DNA of 64,000 nt from Certhia americana. Lineage: Eukaryota; Chordata; Aves; Passeriformes; Certhiidae. Where the stretch lies: NCBI GenBank assembly GCA_018697195.1, contig CM031858.1, positions 83,591,410-83,655,409 of the forward strand, given 5' to 3'. Positions 39,501 to 52,340 of the stretch are shown here, in pieces (the first letter of the stretch is position 1; the number at the start of each line of letters is the position of its first letter). The notes beneath the pieces are model-generated. The model saw only the letters and a list, made by a program, of their open reading frames with translations. It did no database searches and was not told the origin of the DNA. Position numbers and translations under genes: made by a program.

Positions 39501-42500
39501 TGACAAGTTGCAGTGCAGCATACTTAGAAACCTGTTCCAGTGTCTAGCTGATCAGAGAACAGAAGTTCTTGAAGACTGCCATTATATATTGGTCAAAGTA
39601 CCACATTACCCTCTTATTTTATATCAGTGTCTTACACATAAATTTGACTCTGATAATTTTATAGTGATTGCAGCACCAAAATGGAAATTGACTCTTTATA
39701 ACATAAAGTAAAATTGGCTTGATGGTTTTAGAATTTTCTGATAAAAATCGGGGAAAGCAGAAATATCTGCCCAAGGCTTATAAGGATGGACATAACTAAC
39801 AATAAGTAATATTTTTGAAGTTAATTTCAGTGACTTTTATAGAGAAATGCTCATTTCAGCTCAAACAAAATTTTATGGTATCTCACACTACATGTTCATA
39901 GATGAGGGGAGGCATTTAGAATATGATAGAGACATGTAAGTAAACCCCTAGTTTCACTTTGCTATGAAGTAGTGCAGTTACTGCACAGTTAGCAATTCTT
40001 TATAAATGTTATTGTCACCAAAAAGTCTCTAAGTGCCATAAATTCTGGCAGTGGTTTTGGTTCCCGGTTTCTGTCTTCAAACTTTGCATTTTAAATCACT
40101 TGTTTCTTACTGCAGACATATAAAAGAACTGCAAGGAACCCAAATAAACCACAAGGGATAAAAAAATAAACTACATAATTTTCCTTTTTCTTTTTTTCTT
40201 GCCCATAGCATGTAATTTTCACTCTTATTTCTCATTTACTAATTTGTTCATTTACATATGAAAATTAGACTTCAGATATCAGTTATAAATGTTCAGCTGT
40301 CTTTTTCTGCAAGCCTCTGGAAAAGCGAAGGGGAAAGAAGATTTGAGATAAGCAATTTTATCTGCCCAGCAATTTTTCCAACGCAAAGAAAAGCAGGCAG
40401 AGAGAGACATACTCTGGCACATAGAGACACACCTGAAATGAACACAGACAAAATTTAAACTGAATGTCATCAAGTCTGGGTTACAGCCAAGAAAGTGCTC
40501 CGAAATTGACAGTAGCTCCAGAAAGCAGTTAGAAACTGTCTGGTGGCTTTCTGTTGTTCTTTTGTTCAGGAAAGTTCACCATTAGACTAAAATGCTGATG
40601 CTGCTGAAGTTGTCAGGAAAAGTCAAACTGAACTCAGAGACAAACCTTGAAACAGATATAGCACAACATAAATTTCTTGAGGAAGTAGTGTAAGTGTACT
40701 TCCAAACCTAGTATGCATTTACAAGTTTTCCTGTGATGCTGAGGCATTAATTAGAAATGTGTAAATATTGATATAAAAAAGATGCATTTTTAGGTATCAT
40801 TTTTAATGAAACTGCATAAACAAATTCCAGATTTTAGCTTTATGATTCAGAGCCCAACTGCCAGCCCTCAGGTGTGTAAGTTGCTAACCTTTCTAGATAC
40901 CAGTCCCAAGACATTCCACAGCTAAGTCATTTGAGGAAGTTAAGCTGAAAGAGAGATCAGTCAGGCATTTTTCAAGCAAATTCTACAGTCACTTTCTCCA
41001 CTGTGTCTGGGATGAATGTAAAAAAAAGCAACCGAAGCAGCATTTGAGACAGATGAGCTGTAGTATAAAAAACACCTGCAGCAGACAGGAGCTTCTGTAT
41101 TGTGAGAAGATGTAGCAATATGGTTTTGGCAGTCCACAACTTTGAACTTCTCTAGCAGACTTTTTCATCTGCTGAGCAAAGCAAACTGGAAGTTTTGTAA
41201 TAGCAAAGCAAATGTGAGAAGGTGATGATGAAGGTCATTCTGAGACTGAAGAATCAGAGAAAGGACGACAGCTGAGGAGCTATTCTCCACATATTCTTGG
41301 TCTATATTGGGAAAGTGCTCCGAGCTAGAAGACCTTGAGAGTGTTTGCCTCTAGAGTCCCCTTCTCTCACTCATATGATAACAGAATTTTCTACCCTCTT
41401 CTCTGTAGTCTCAACTTTCTGTGCAGTGATTAGGAGGAGAATGACCTCAGAGTTTGACCATACCATACCCGTATTTGTACTGGGGACCTGATGATAAAGT
41501 CTCCCTGTGCAGTGTGAAAGAAGGGATTACAGGCAACCTTGCCCTTGATAAATCACAGTTGTACTAATTACCAAAGAAGAGGAATATCCTTGCTTTTAAT
41601 GGGTTGCAGCTGTGACTAATGAAGATAGGGGTGATAAAAGGGGTAGAATGGCTGGTCAAGGGAGTTTAGGAGTCCTGTTGATAAAGAGAAGCCTGAGGAA
41701 GAGGACCTGCATGAAGAGAGCGTTGAGAGGGTAGAGGAGCCCTGAAGAAGAAGGAAAGGTCCAGGGAGTAGAAAGGATGAAACAAGGAAGAGAGTTACGG
41801 CTTGCCAAAAGGTGTTCTGTGAGGTCAATCTGGGTCTGATGGAGATAGAGCCTGTAGACATAGTCCAGTAGGAAATAACAAGCAATAATAACCAGAGTCT
41901 GCAGTTGGACCCTACAGTAGGAGTTTGCTGAAATCAGAGTCAGGATGGCTAAGTAATAAAGAAAAATAAACTGGGACCCTTTGCATGTTGTTAGGTGTCT
42001 GTGTCTTGGATCATTTCTACCCCTAACGAAAGGTACCCTTGCCCAGTTTGTAGATGTTATTCTCTTTGTAGGCCTTAACACAGAGGTTATGGGGCTTGCA
42101 GAGCAGATCAGGTTATCTGACAAGTCTGATAAAGAGTGGAGATGATTTCTTGACCCTGCTGGAAACTAACAGGTCTGAAGACACAGTTTCCTCCAAAGCT
42201 GGGAAATAGGAAATACTATAGAGTTATCTTATAGACTTGGTAGTAAGCATTTCTTTAAAAAATGAGTAGTTTACTCATGTTGCTGCTGCTAGATTTTTGG
42301 ATTTCTCCAAAAGCCCATATAGTCCAGCATTTCATAGAAGACTGTAGATAGTTAGTAAAGTCATCATCCTTCTTCCAAATATTTCCTCTCATGTCATGAT
42401 TTGTTGATCAGGTATTCATGACCAGGAGATTGTGTGTTTTAGCTAATAGTCATGGATTCACAAATTTGACTTCAAGAATATGTACATTTGCTTTTTGAGC

Positions 42501-43129
42501 TCATCACTTACATTCCAACTCCTTACTTACAGCTGATTTGTGAATATGTTAGACAAAAATGTCTTAGGCCCAGATGGGTTATCTGAAGGTCTCTCTATCA
42601 GTGATCTCTATCCACCTGGAAAGCTGATCAGTTACCTCTTCCTTATCTTTGTGATCTTCTAACCAATTATTTTTCCATGTGAAGACCTTTTCTTTCTCCT
42701 ACTCTTTCTTTAAGAGGCTCAGCTGAAGAATTTCCTGCAGAAATTACTGAAATAGTTATGGTCACGTTATATTAATTTCCCTGTGTTCTTTGTATAGGAA
42801 GAGTTCCTTTCCCAGTGGTTTCTCTGCTGAAGCAATAAGCATTTTCTCCAGAGTAATCATTACTCTGGGGAGGTAATCATCTGGGAGTAATGCAGTATTA
42901 AGCAGTACATGAGTGAGAAGTATCTAAAAGTAGATTTCCAGCCTCTTCTACATTTCAAATATTGATAGAAAATTACCTTAGGCAATACTTAGTGAGTTAA
43001 AACTTTTGACTGCCCATAGAAATAGCAAGGAGAAAGTTTAATCAGAGGCAACAAAATGTAAAGTGAAACGTGCCACTTGAAAAACAGCAAATGAACTATT
43101 TACAGACATTCAGACCTTGACAAATTAGA
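36586..43129. other. Intergenic DNA with one possible unclassified repeat
   Basis: No gene recognised. The block 41465-42080 is described separately. The remainder is AT-rich unique-looking sequence. A short stretch near 39525-39545 (CCTGTTCCAGTGTCT) resembles a minus-strand CR1 phrase but has no support around it. Confidence 0.5.
41465..42080 (+). mobile_element. Possible unclassified LTR or other dispersed repeat
   Basis: This block differs from its AT-rich surroundings: it is purine-rich on the + strand, with GAAGCCTGAGGAAGAGGACC and GAGCCCTGAAGAAGAAGGAA. It has a TGATAAAAGGGG-like promoter-type phrase near 41631 and two poly(A) hexamers (41955 and 41965) followed by a GTGTCTGTGTCTTGG stretch. 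That order, promoter-like phrase then AATAAA then GT-rich, is what a retroviral LTR shows. The longest open frame of the window (155 codons, 42123 to 41656 on the minus strand) lies over it but has no recognisable domain and overlaps another frame, so it is probably chance. Termini and target duplication are not identified. Confidence 0.35.
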
Positions 43130-43902
43130 TGTCTGGACAATGACCAGCCAAATTAAGTTTAACAAGGGGAAGTGATGAAATCTGCACTCTGGTTGTATGA
43201 ATAGACTGGGGAATGAGATGCAAGAAAGCAGTGCCAGGGAAAGGGACCTGGGAGTCCTGGTCAGTGGCAAGTTGACCATGAGCCAGCAGTGCCCTGGCAG
43301 CCAAGAGGGCCAACCCTGTCCTGGGGGGCATCAGGCACAGCATCACAGCCAGGCAAGGGAGGGGATTGTCCTGCTCTGCTCTGAGCTGGGACAGCCTGAC
43401 CTCAAGTGCTGGGGGCACTTCTGGGTGACACAATATAAAGAATACATTAACCCATTGGAGAGTGTCCAAAGAAGGGCTACGAAGATGGTGAAGAGTCTGG
43501 AGGGGAAGCCATATGAGGTTACTTGGTCTGTTCAGCCTGGAGGAGGCTGAGGGGAGACCTCACTGCTGTTACAGCTTCCTGTGAGGGGAAGAGGAGGGGC
43601 AGACACTGATCTTTGCTCTGTGGTGACCAGTGACAGGATCCAAGGGAATGGCCTGAAGTTGTGCCAGGGGGTGTTAGGTTAAATATTAGAAAAAGGTTCT
43701 TCCCCCAGAGGGTGTTTGTACACTGGGACAGGCTCCCAAGGGATGTGGTTACAGCATCAGGCCTGACAGAGTTCAAGAAGTATTTAGACAATGTTCTCAG
43801 GAACATGGTGTGACTCTGGGGATGGTCTTGTACAGGGCCAGGAGTTTGATTCTATGATCCTTGAGAGTCCCTTCTAACTCAGATTGTTCTGTGATTCTTT
43901 GA
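43130..43902 (+). repeat. CR1 LINE 3' part, about 770 bases
   Basis: Starts near AAGTTTAACAAGGGGAAGTG and includes AAAGGGACCTGGGAGTCCTG, GGCAAGTTGACCATGAGCC, GTGACACAATATAAAGAATA, CTTGGTCTGTTCAGCCTGGA, CCAGTGACAGGATCCAAGGG, TTCAAGAAGTATTTAGACAA and the tail TTCTGTGATTCTTTGA. It is the longest CR1 copy here and extends further 5' than the one at 27511. Relative to that copy it lacks about 13 bases (GAGGAGCAGCTGA) near 43514. Reading frame is interrupted; no active element. Confidence 0.94.
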
Positions 43903-46378
43903 AATATAGCCTACAGCATACTCAAAAATATCTGTGCTATTAAATACCCATAAAACAATGAAATGTGTAATAGCATACTGCCTAATAAGCTAGCAGGTCA
44001 CCTGGAAATAATGTAGAAAACTTGAAAGAATCTCTTTAAGGCTGAGTGCCATTGAATAAAACAATTGTGGTTTCACTAAGGGTTGAATTATTTATCATAC
44101 CTACAGTTAATGTATTTCACTTTGCATTTGCATTTCACTCGCCCAATGGCAGAATGATTCTTTGTTAATTCAAAAACTTAGGGTTTTTCTGTTTCTTGTT
44201 TTGCTATGCATGTCCTCTCCAATGTAAACTAGTGGGGCTTATTCTTAGTTTCAAGTAGTTTTCAGGGAGTCATTTGTAGCCTTTTCTTTCAAAAGACTAA
44301 AAGAGAGACAAGAAGTAATCATAATAGGTTATATTTATCTTCTATATATAAAGAGAAATATAACCTATTGTGATTACTTCTTGTCTCTCTTTTTAGAATA
44401 CTTAACCAAAGAATCAAATGAAAGAATCTGGAACAGTAATTTGAAAATCTTTTATTTGCCATTAACTGTTGCTGGGGCCACAAGTCAGTACTCCCAATTT
44501 TAAAATATAAGGGGTCGAAAACAATGCACAGTGTCTACAAGTAAAATACTAACAGTGAGCTACCATTTCTTGTTTAAATACCTTTGGGGGGGAAGGGGTT
44601 GCTTCATTTTTTTCATCTTCATTTTGCTACTAAGCACCTTTAGGTAGCAGAACAAAAAAGACTACAAAAAAAATTATTCTAGCAATCAGAATTTCTGCTG
44701 TTTAATGGCATTTAGCATAGGATTCATCTCATGAGCTTTGGTTATCTAGAAGCTTGTATCCAGTCTGTGCCTTTCATCTCCACTTCCCCTGTAGACAGTG
44801 AAAAGAAACTGTAGTTTCCAAAATGCTGTACATCTGTCTTCAGTGTCTGCCAGGGCCATGATGTGCCTGGTGTCTCCTCTTTCTACTGATGTCTCCTCTC
44901 ACTTCATTGATTATTCAAATTCAGGCAAAATAAATCCATTCACACTGTAAGCTTTTTGGAGGAGAAGTTGCCTCTTTCACTTAGTGAGTTACACCATTTT
45001 AGAGAAGATAATCGTGTGAAACTGTGCAATAACTAATTGTTCCACAGAAAGCAGCATATAATCCCAGAATTTTCATTTCCCATTAAAAAAGAAGTCTCTA
45101 CTTTTGTTACTTTCTACATCACATAGTCCTTATTATATAGCTATCAATGTCGCATGTTAATGATTATATGGGAAGTTTTTCTCTATTTTTTTTTTTTTTT
45201 TAATTGTTGATCTGGAGCTTACAAAGGAGTTCCCTGGGATAATATGTTTTCTTCCAAAATCAACAGGGGAGATTCTTCCTAATTGTTCTTAGGTTTGCTA
45301 ATAAAAGGGAGCCTAAAAACAGTCTCAAATGCATATTAAAGGTCACCACTACACGCCAGTAACTGCCTCATATTAACTCACGTTTCATATTTTTACCCTG
45401 GCCCTCCCTGTAAATTAATGCAGAAGACATACATGCAGAATTTCAAAACAGAGTACAAGGATATTGATGAAAAATTGGTTTATAGGAATGATGCTCTACC
45501 GTAACAAATATTACATTGGTAGTTTACTTATGATTATTAACTGTAACAATTTTTTTAATTAGCTAAAATTCAGTCTTGCAGTTGGTTCTGATTACTGCCT
45601 GAAAAAACTATTCAGTCAGATTAATTATCTAATGTTGTATGCAAGAGGAATGTAATTATGATTTTAGGTTGTTAGAGGCTTCTGGGACAGATTTCAAACC
45701 AGATCTTTTACTCTCCACAGAGATCTGGTGATTTGTAAATTTCAGGTTCTGTGAATATTGGAGTTGTCTGAACAGTCCTTTCACAAAGTCTGTGGACAGT
45801 TAATTATCTCATAAGACTAAATTAGGCAGCATTCTATAACTAGAGAAGTTAAGATGTTTGGTTAATACCTATATCAAAAATATGTTCTGCATGCTTCTCC
45901 TGTGAGAGACTTAAATATAAAAAGCAGAACAGAAGAAACTTGTAAAGGGAATGATTGTCATTATTTCATACATCTGATGTTTGCATTAAGACATGACATT
46001 TACAAAAACAACATGGTAATCATACCCACGCACAAACTCAAGGGTTTTTTTGCTGTCTGTCCAAAAAAATCACTTCTGCATTGGTGTATTTTATTTACTC
46101 TGTATTTTGCTTATTCAAATCTGTCTCAGAGTAAAGCATTTTGGATGAGTACTAAAAGGTCACAGAATTCTTAAAGGGAGGGTCAAAAAAGAGCTAAGTT
46201 GAGACAAAGAAAAATTGGTCAAAGTATGATAGAAAAATAAGAACATGTCTCCTTTCCAGACTATGAGCCAGAAGGTTTGCTCAATCAAACTCAATGGACA
46301 GGTGAGTTACTGGGCAGAGGTCAGGCATACAGTGGGAGAGGCAGGTACCTCAGCAGGGTGGAAGAAAAACACAATGAT
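43903..46378. other. AT-rich intergenic DNA with a long palindrome
   Basis: No gene recognised. The palindrome at 44297-44396 is listed separately. A G8/G-rich spot near 44586 and a T16-type run near 45187-45202 are the only other low-complexity features. Confidence 0.5.
44297..44396. repeat. Near-perfect 100-bp palindrome, possible MITE or hairpin RNA
   Basis: The left arm (44297-44340) starting CTAAAAGAGAGACAAGAAG is the reverse complement of the right arm (44351-44396) ending CTTGTCTCTCTTTTTAG. Over about 45 bases I count one extra A in the right arm, one C/T difference that would be a G-U pair in RNA, and one A/C difference near the loop. A 10-base AT loop (TCTATATATA) separates the arms. 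The arms are bounded by TA on both sides (44298-44299, 44394-44395), as for Tc1/mariner-type miniature elements, whose palindromic copies can become microRNA genes in other vertebrates. A template-switch origin is also possible. Existence of the palindrome is certain; its identity is not. Confidence 0.88.
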
Positions 46379-46436
46379 AGAGAGAGAGAGAGAGAGAGGG
46401 GGGGGGGGGGGGGGGAGAGAGAGAGAGAGAGAGAGA
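46379..46436. repeat. Composite (GA)n-G18-(GA)n microsatellite
   Basis: About ten AG units, then 18 consecutive G (46398-46415), then about ten more AG units. One strand is pure purine over 58 bases. Such tracts can form triplex or G-quadruplex structures and are prone to sequencing error, so the G count is uncertain. Confidence 0.95.
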
Positions 46437-47806
46437 TAATGCTGTCACAGTTTCTTGAATGACAATCTTTCAAAGGACTATAGTTGTTGATGGTGAGAGT
46501 TGCTTTCAGAGAAAGACCAAGAGAGAAATTCAGATCTGATGTTAAATTTTATGTGTTCTCAAGAACTCAATGAAATAAGTGACAACTAGAAAGGAAGTTG
46601 TCAGTTTTTAAAGAAAACTTCTTTATACTGTCCTGTGAAGTTTACTGAAGTCCTAAGTATCAGAAGAGGCTAAAAGATAAGATTCTACCTGCTGACCTGG
46701 TTCATTTAGCATATATGTCAAACTAATCATTTGCCACAGTCTTTTACCAAATTCACATGAGCACTTCATTATTCCAAGAGCAAAACTTTGACTTGTCACC
46801 ACCTGTCTTTTGGGACCTCATAAATATTCTATCAGAATGTTCTGTCTGGTGAAAAAAAAAGTGATTGATCCATTTTGTCTTTAAAAGAGTAACCCAAAGC
46901 TGTCAAACATGTCATATCCCTTTGTATATATAAGTACAGTGTCCCTGGGTTGTTTCAAGTTTTGTCATTTTTGATTAAGCCCAAGCAGTTCCTCTCTCAT
47001 TTTCTGAAACAAGACTTGCAGCTGGACTATGTTATTTAATCTTAAGGCATTTTCTGGTGCCAAAGGAGAGTGTAGGATGAGTCTCCTTTGCTTCTGGTTA
47101 TCTCCAGCTTTTTGTCTAGAAATCAGAATCTGTTATGTCCACTTTGTAAGAGTATCTGAGTCTGATCATAAGAATAGCCAAAAGGATGAGATGATACATT
47201 TCTATCTTGTTTCCATTCTTCCCCAAGCCTCTCTGCACATATGTATTAGAGCTGTCATTTGTTATGTGCTGCAAGTTCAGCAGATGATTGTTTTCATCTT
47301 GGGATATGACAAGCACACAAGGCCATTCATCTCTGTGTTTTTTTTCTTGTGGACCATTTTAATAAATAACTAGAATTTTGGAGCATGCAATGTATGGTTC
47401 AGCTGCCTCCACCAGCTGTCTTATGAATAATGTAGATATCGTTGATTTACTTTCTATATGCTGTATTGGTGCAGTAACTTTTGACAACAGTGCTGGTGTA
47501 GACTTAGTCCCACTTAGCCATGTGCAAACTTCAAAGCCTCACTACATAAGCACTGCACTGTGTCACTTAGCATGATTTTGATACTGCCTCTTGAGTTCTT
47601 GTTACTTGGGAAAAGGGAGAAAGCTGTTAAAAATCTGATTTTGAGTGAAAAGAATGGAAACATGTTTATTTTCAAACTATACCATACTTTCATACTTCAA
47701 ATGTTTCTTATTCTTTAGTATTAACTAACATGATCTGTTGCATGTTTGATGAGTAGTATGGTTTGAATGTTGCCATGTAAAAAAGTGTGTGATTGTTAAC
47801 TTTAGT

Positions 47807-47816
47807 CACTAGATGG
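47807..47816 (+). promoter_or_regulatory. CTCF-like core motif CACTAGATGG
   Basis: TCACTAGATGGC fits the CTCF core (CCASYAGRKGGC) apart from the first base; the positions after the core (CTT) match poorly. Binding cannot be read from sequence alone. Confidence 0.3.
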
Positions 47817-50800
47817 CCTTGTGTGCAAAAGCTCCCTGAATGCTATTGGAATGCTATACTTTTAGCTAGATCATAAACTTGGAAGGTTTTCACTTTAAGC
47901 CATTCCTAAACCTGTCTTTAGTAGCTTGAGCTGTTATTAAGTGCTTATTTACAAACTTTTGAGATAGGAAAATGGTAAAAATAGCAGCTTGATGATAAGA
48001 ATTAAAATGATAAAATGAAAGAGAAACTAAAATGTTCTTTTTACTTAAACAGAATTTCTCTTTGCATCAGCCTTTCCTGTGTGTCCTTGGAGTGGTCTTC
48101 CTCAGTTCACATTTATGAGGAAAGTACAGAAAGGATACTTCACTGGGTAAAGCAGAGGGTCAGAAGCTGTAGAAATATTGTCCTCCCTGTTCTGAAGTTA
48201 AGACTTGATGCTGGGTGTTATGTCAGAGCATGTGCTAAACACTCCTGCCTCTTGGGAGCTGCCTTGTGAGTAGCTGGAATTTCTGAGCTACAACTTAGGT
48301 CTGTTCATTTATGTTTCTTACATCTATTTCAGGGTGAAGGTTTATCCTTTTGCAGTGCATCACATGCTTTTACTTGTGTGGGGAACAGCATATTCTTCAC
48401 ACTGCAGCAGGTCAAGTGAGGTGCTGATCATTGTAAGGTCATCACATTTTACCTATATTACTGCAAACAAGCCTATTAATCCCAAGCTTTAACGACATAA
48501 TGCACCATTCTGATTATTTTAACTCGCCTTCTGCACAAGTGATCTGGTTTCTCAGAGCCTGCACCTAACTTTTCTGCTTGAATTACAACAAAAATAGTAT
48601 AAAATGGTTATTAAGAAATGAATGTGCTTTCAAAATACAGCACATACAGAATACGACACAGGGAACAGAGTTGTCTGAGTTGCAGTGAAGTTATAGAGCT
48701 GTTAACCCTTAGTTCTGCTAGGTTGTTCTGCTGTTATGGTAGAGATCTGAAGAGAAGCAGATGTGTGCACTCTGCTGCAGCAAAGATTCTGTCTGGGACT
48801 ATTTACATCACATGGTGTCATGGAGGATTTGTAAGCTTGAGCAACTGGTTCTGTATTGCCTTCTCTGGAATGCTGCATCTCATTTTTCTGATTTTTTAGT
48901 GAGTAAGGCTGTGGATTTCATTGATTTATGGCAACAAGGAGACCAAGATCTCTAAGATTTAAAAGATTCTAACATCTCAAAGCTCAAAAAATTCAGTTGT
49001 GAAAAATTCAATTCCATCTGGAAAATTTTATTGAGTTTTTTTTCATTTATTATCTGTCCATGACTGTCAGACATCAAAATTGCTATGATTTTGAGCAGAA
49101 GAAAGAAGAAAGTCAGAAGGCATAAAACTTTGCCTATAATTTGTTTTTCTCACTTCATGTGTTTTCTGGTAAAAGTTTTGGAAAGGCATGTAAAGGCCAT
49201 TAAACTCAACCAAAATCCTTGAAAAGTCAAATATATACTTTGGATTGAGAAGCCTAAATATGATTTGTAAGTATAAAGTGTAAAGCTCTCATAGTAAATA
49301 GTCACTTTCACTCTCACAGAGTAGCAGCAGCACTTCCTGCCTGCAGCACTTAGGCAACAGCATCAGTGCCCAGACATTACTCCAGAGTGAGAACTGTTCT
49401 TCCCCAAACCATGCAAGAAAGTGGTTGCCATTCAAATTATTAGCAAAGCTGAAAGTAACTAAGAGTCATCTGTCATGTAGCTGCAGAGACAAACAGGAAG
49501 AGTGGTGAACCTGGGCTTGTTTTTTATGTTAGCCTTGCACCCACCCTCTCTTCCTTTTGGCAGAACAGGAAACCATCTTCTGTTTTTCTTCTTTTTTCTT
49601 AAGGAATTAGAAAAAAAGATAAAAGTCTTGACCTGTGCTATAGCTGAGCCTAAAAGCCCCTAATGCAAGATCAGCATCATGAAGAGCTGCTATGCATATA
49701 TCCAGCACTCTAGATAATATTCTGAAGTCCTTACCACACAACTTGGAAGTTTTACAGATGTAAATCCAGGTACAATATGATATGGTCATTCACCAAATTC
49801 CCACTGGGTATATGTAGCGCAGTAAGGAAAGAAAATTCTCATATCCTGGAGCCCAAGCATGTGCTATTTTTTTTTAACTGGACTCTCATCTCTAGGCTTT
49901 TAGAAGAGTGCTGTGCTCAAACTTGATTTCATATATTATCAATTATGACAAAGTGATGGTCATAGTTCTTAAAAATTAGGCTGAAATAAAAATTAAAATT
50001 TAGGAATCATAATCATTTGTTATCCAGCTTTTCTCAGTGGCTCATGAGGAATAACTATATGGAATAACTGATGGAGTTTTCAGCACATGTAAAAAGCCAT
50101 TTCATAAATGTTGTGATTCATCTAGAAGTGCTAAATTTATGAATATGAACTTATTAATAACTGTGTGTGTAATCTGGTGGCAGTCTAGAATGATCAGTGA
50201 GAATAGCTCAAAGAGAACTATGGATGTGCTATTTGGGTCAGACTCTTCATCTTTGCACTTAACCAAATATCCTGGATTATAATTCAGTTCTCATTCTCTT
50301 CCAGGCTTTTATTAAGACCTGCCTTTGGGGAAAGTCATGAATGGTGTAATCTCTTGAGGTCTGTTCTAGCCCTGAGTGTAGCATCATTCTTAATATTCAT
50401 GGTTTGTATATGCACTCCTGAATTTGCTTTAGAATGAACTTGTTGCTCTTTTTCACCCCCAGATATGTTGCAACATATGCCTAAAAGCTGGAATCCTCTA
50501 TCATTTCATTACCGGGGTAACATAAAAACAAGTTCTTTTAAAAAAAACAACAGTCAAAAAATTAGGAAGCTGTTGCGGAAGAGTGTTCTGAAAATCTCTC
50601 TTTGATGCAGTCCTCTTTCACCCAGAGACCTCATAAAAATTTTTATAAAACTTACAATTTCATTGTACAGCTCAGTGCTTCATTGAGTGGGCTACATTGT
50701 CAGAACACTTGTGTGACTTCTTAGGTATACTGGGTAACAGTTGCCCAGTGGTTCAAGTGGCTTTTGTGGTATTTTGAAATGTACAATTTTAATGGGTTTT

Positions 50801-51692
50801 TTGCATACTTTCTTTTTCTTCACTTTTTTTCCCTATCTTCTCTACTTTTCTGCCAACTGTAAACTCTCTTGTATTTGCATTCTTGTTTTTTCAAACCCAT
50901 GATGTGTAAATTCCATTGGAATCAGTGAGTTAAAGGTATCTGCTTAACAAGATTTCCTGAACAAGGATAAGATTGAGAATCTGTTCACATATTTTGCAGA
51001 ACTGAGACCTCTGGAATTTCTTTTACAAGATTTTAAACTCTGAATTGATTGTGTCTGTTTTCCTTGGTTATTTTTGCTTTGTTCTTAGTGATTTGGTTGC
51101 TAATGAGTTCCTTATAATATTAGTTTATTTGTGGCAGATGAATACAGCATTTGGCTTTATATGTCACATAACTACCCATATATTAGGTGGGTGAGCAACT
51201 GAGTGCTAAATGAGTATGTTTTGTGCAGCTAGTCAAGCTCTCAAAAATAGCTCAGCAACCACACTTGAAAACCAGAATTCTGAAAGAGCTCACATTCTGG
51301 GAGCACGTTGATCGCTAAGCTCCTGCGAAAATCTGGCCACAGACACCACAATCTGATGTTGTGTGTCTAACTGCTGCTCCAACCCACATACGTACCAAGG
51401 AAGAGGAGGACAGTCCAAATACTGGAAAAACATTGTTTTTTCAGAGGAAATTTTGCAGCAGAGCTACTGTGACTTCCAGGAAGGCTCAGACTAATAAATT
51501 CTCTGACCACTTTTGAGAGGTGCCATGCTGTTAAAAAGCGAAAATAAATAATGACCCAAATCATTGTGTCTTGTTATTAACAACTACTTTGAAATGATTC
51601 AGGATTTCATTTTGAACTCAACAATTTTGAAAACTGTACAAAAACTGCTTTTATTGGATCATATGGGTTTCCAACATAATCATCTGCTGCTC

Positions 51693-51711
51693 TTTTTTTT
51701 TTTTTTTTTTT
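51693..51711. repeat. T19 homopolymer
   Basis: An uninterrupted run of 19 T in AT-rich sequence; may be a reversed A tail or plain slippage. Confidence 0.9.
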
Positions 51712-52340
51712 AAATCTTTGCATGTATATTTTATTTTGTATCATTCTACTTCACCCCTAGCCACCAGCTTTTTTCCTCTGTTGACTTCTTCCCCGATCAG
51801 CTACTGAAACAAGGTTATGCTCTATGTGGTATTTTAGATTCTGCAGGTGTTTTAAGGGTCAATGGAAAAAGCCTCCCACGATGGTTATGGGGATTTCCTC
51901 TGTAGCTTTCAGGGCTCAGCTCTGGTCTGACAGGCACAAATAATTCTTCTCCCTGGTATTGTTAGAGCTCACTTACAACCTTAGTGATCTGACAGAACTT
52001 AATGCAGTTATACTGTAGCATATTTAGTGTGTTCCAGTGTGCAACAGTTCAAAAAAATCAAGGTTTATTTTCTATATCTGACTTGTGCTTTTCTCTTTAG
52101 CATGTCTTCTGTGTTACAACGCAACAACTTCCTGATTCACTGCAATGCCTATTGGAATCTGCCTCTTTTTGTGAAAAGCAGTTAAGACATTGAAAAAAAC
52201 ATTTGACAAAAAGCAGTTAGGGCTGTGATTTTTTGTTTCCTTGTTTCACAGTAAAAGCCTCTGCCTCCTCAATTAAGTGAAAAATATGGCAGTCACCATC
52301 TTTTCAAAACATTCTACTCATTCCTCAGCACTCCTAATCC

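Noticed and set aside
39525..39545. CCTGTTCCAGTGTCT, similar to a minus-strand CR1 phrase
   Set aside because: Only about 15 bases match and the surrounding sequence does not follow CR1 order.
41656..42123. Longest open frame of the window (155 codons, minus strand)
   Set aside because: No domain, no homology I recognise, overlaps a second frame of 89 codons, and sits on a suspected repeat. Length is within chance for 64 kb read in six frames with purine-rich composition.
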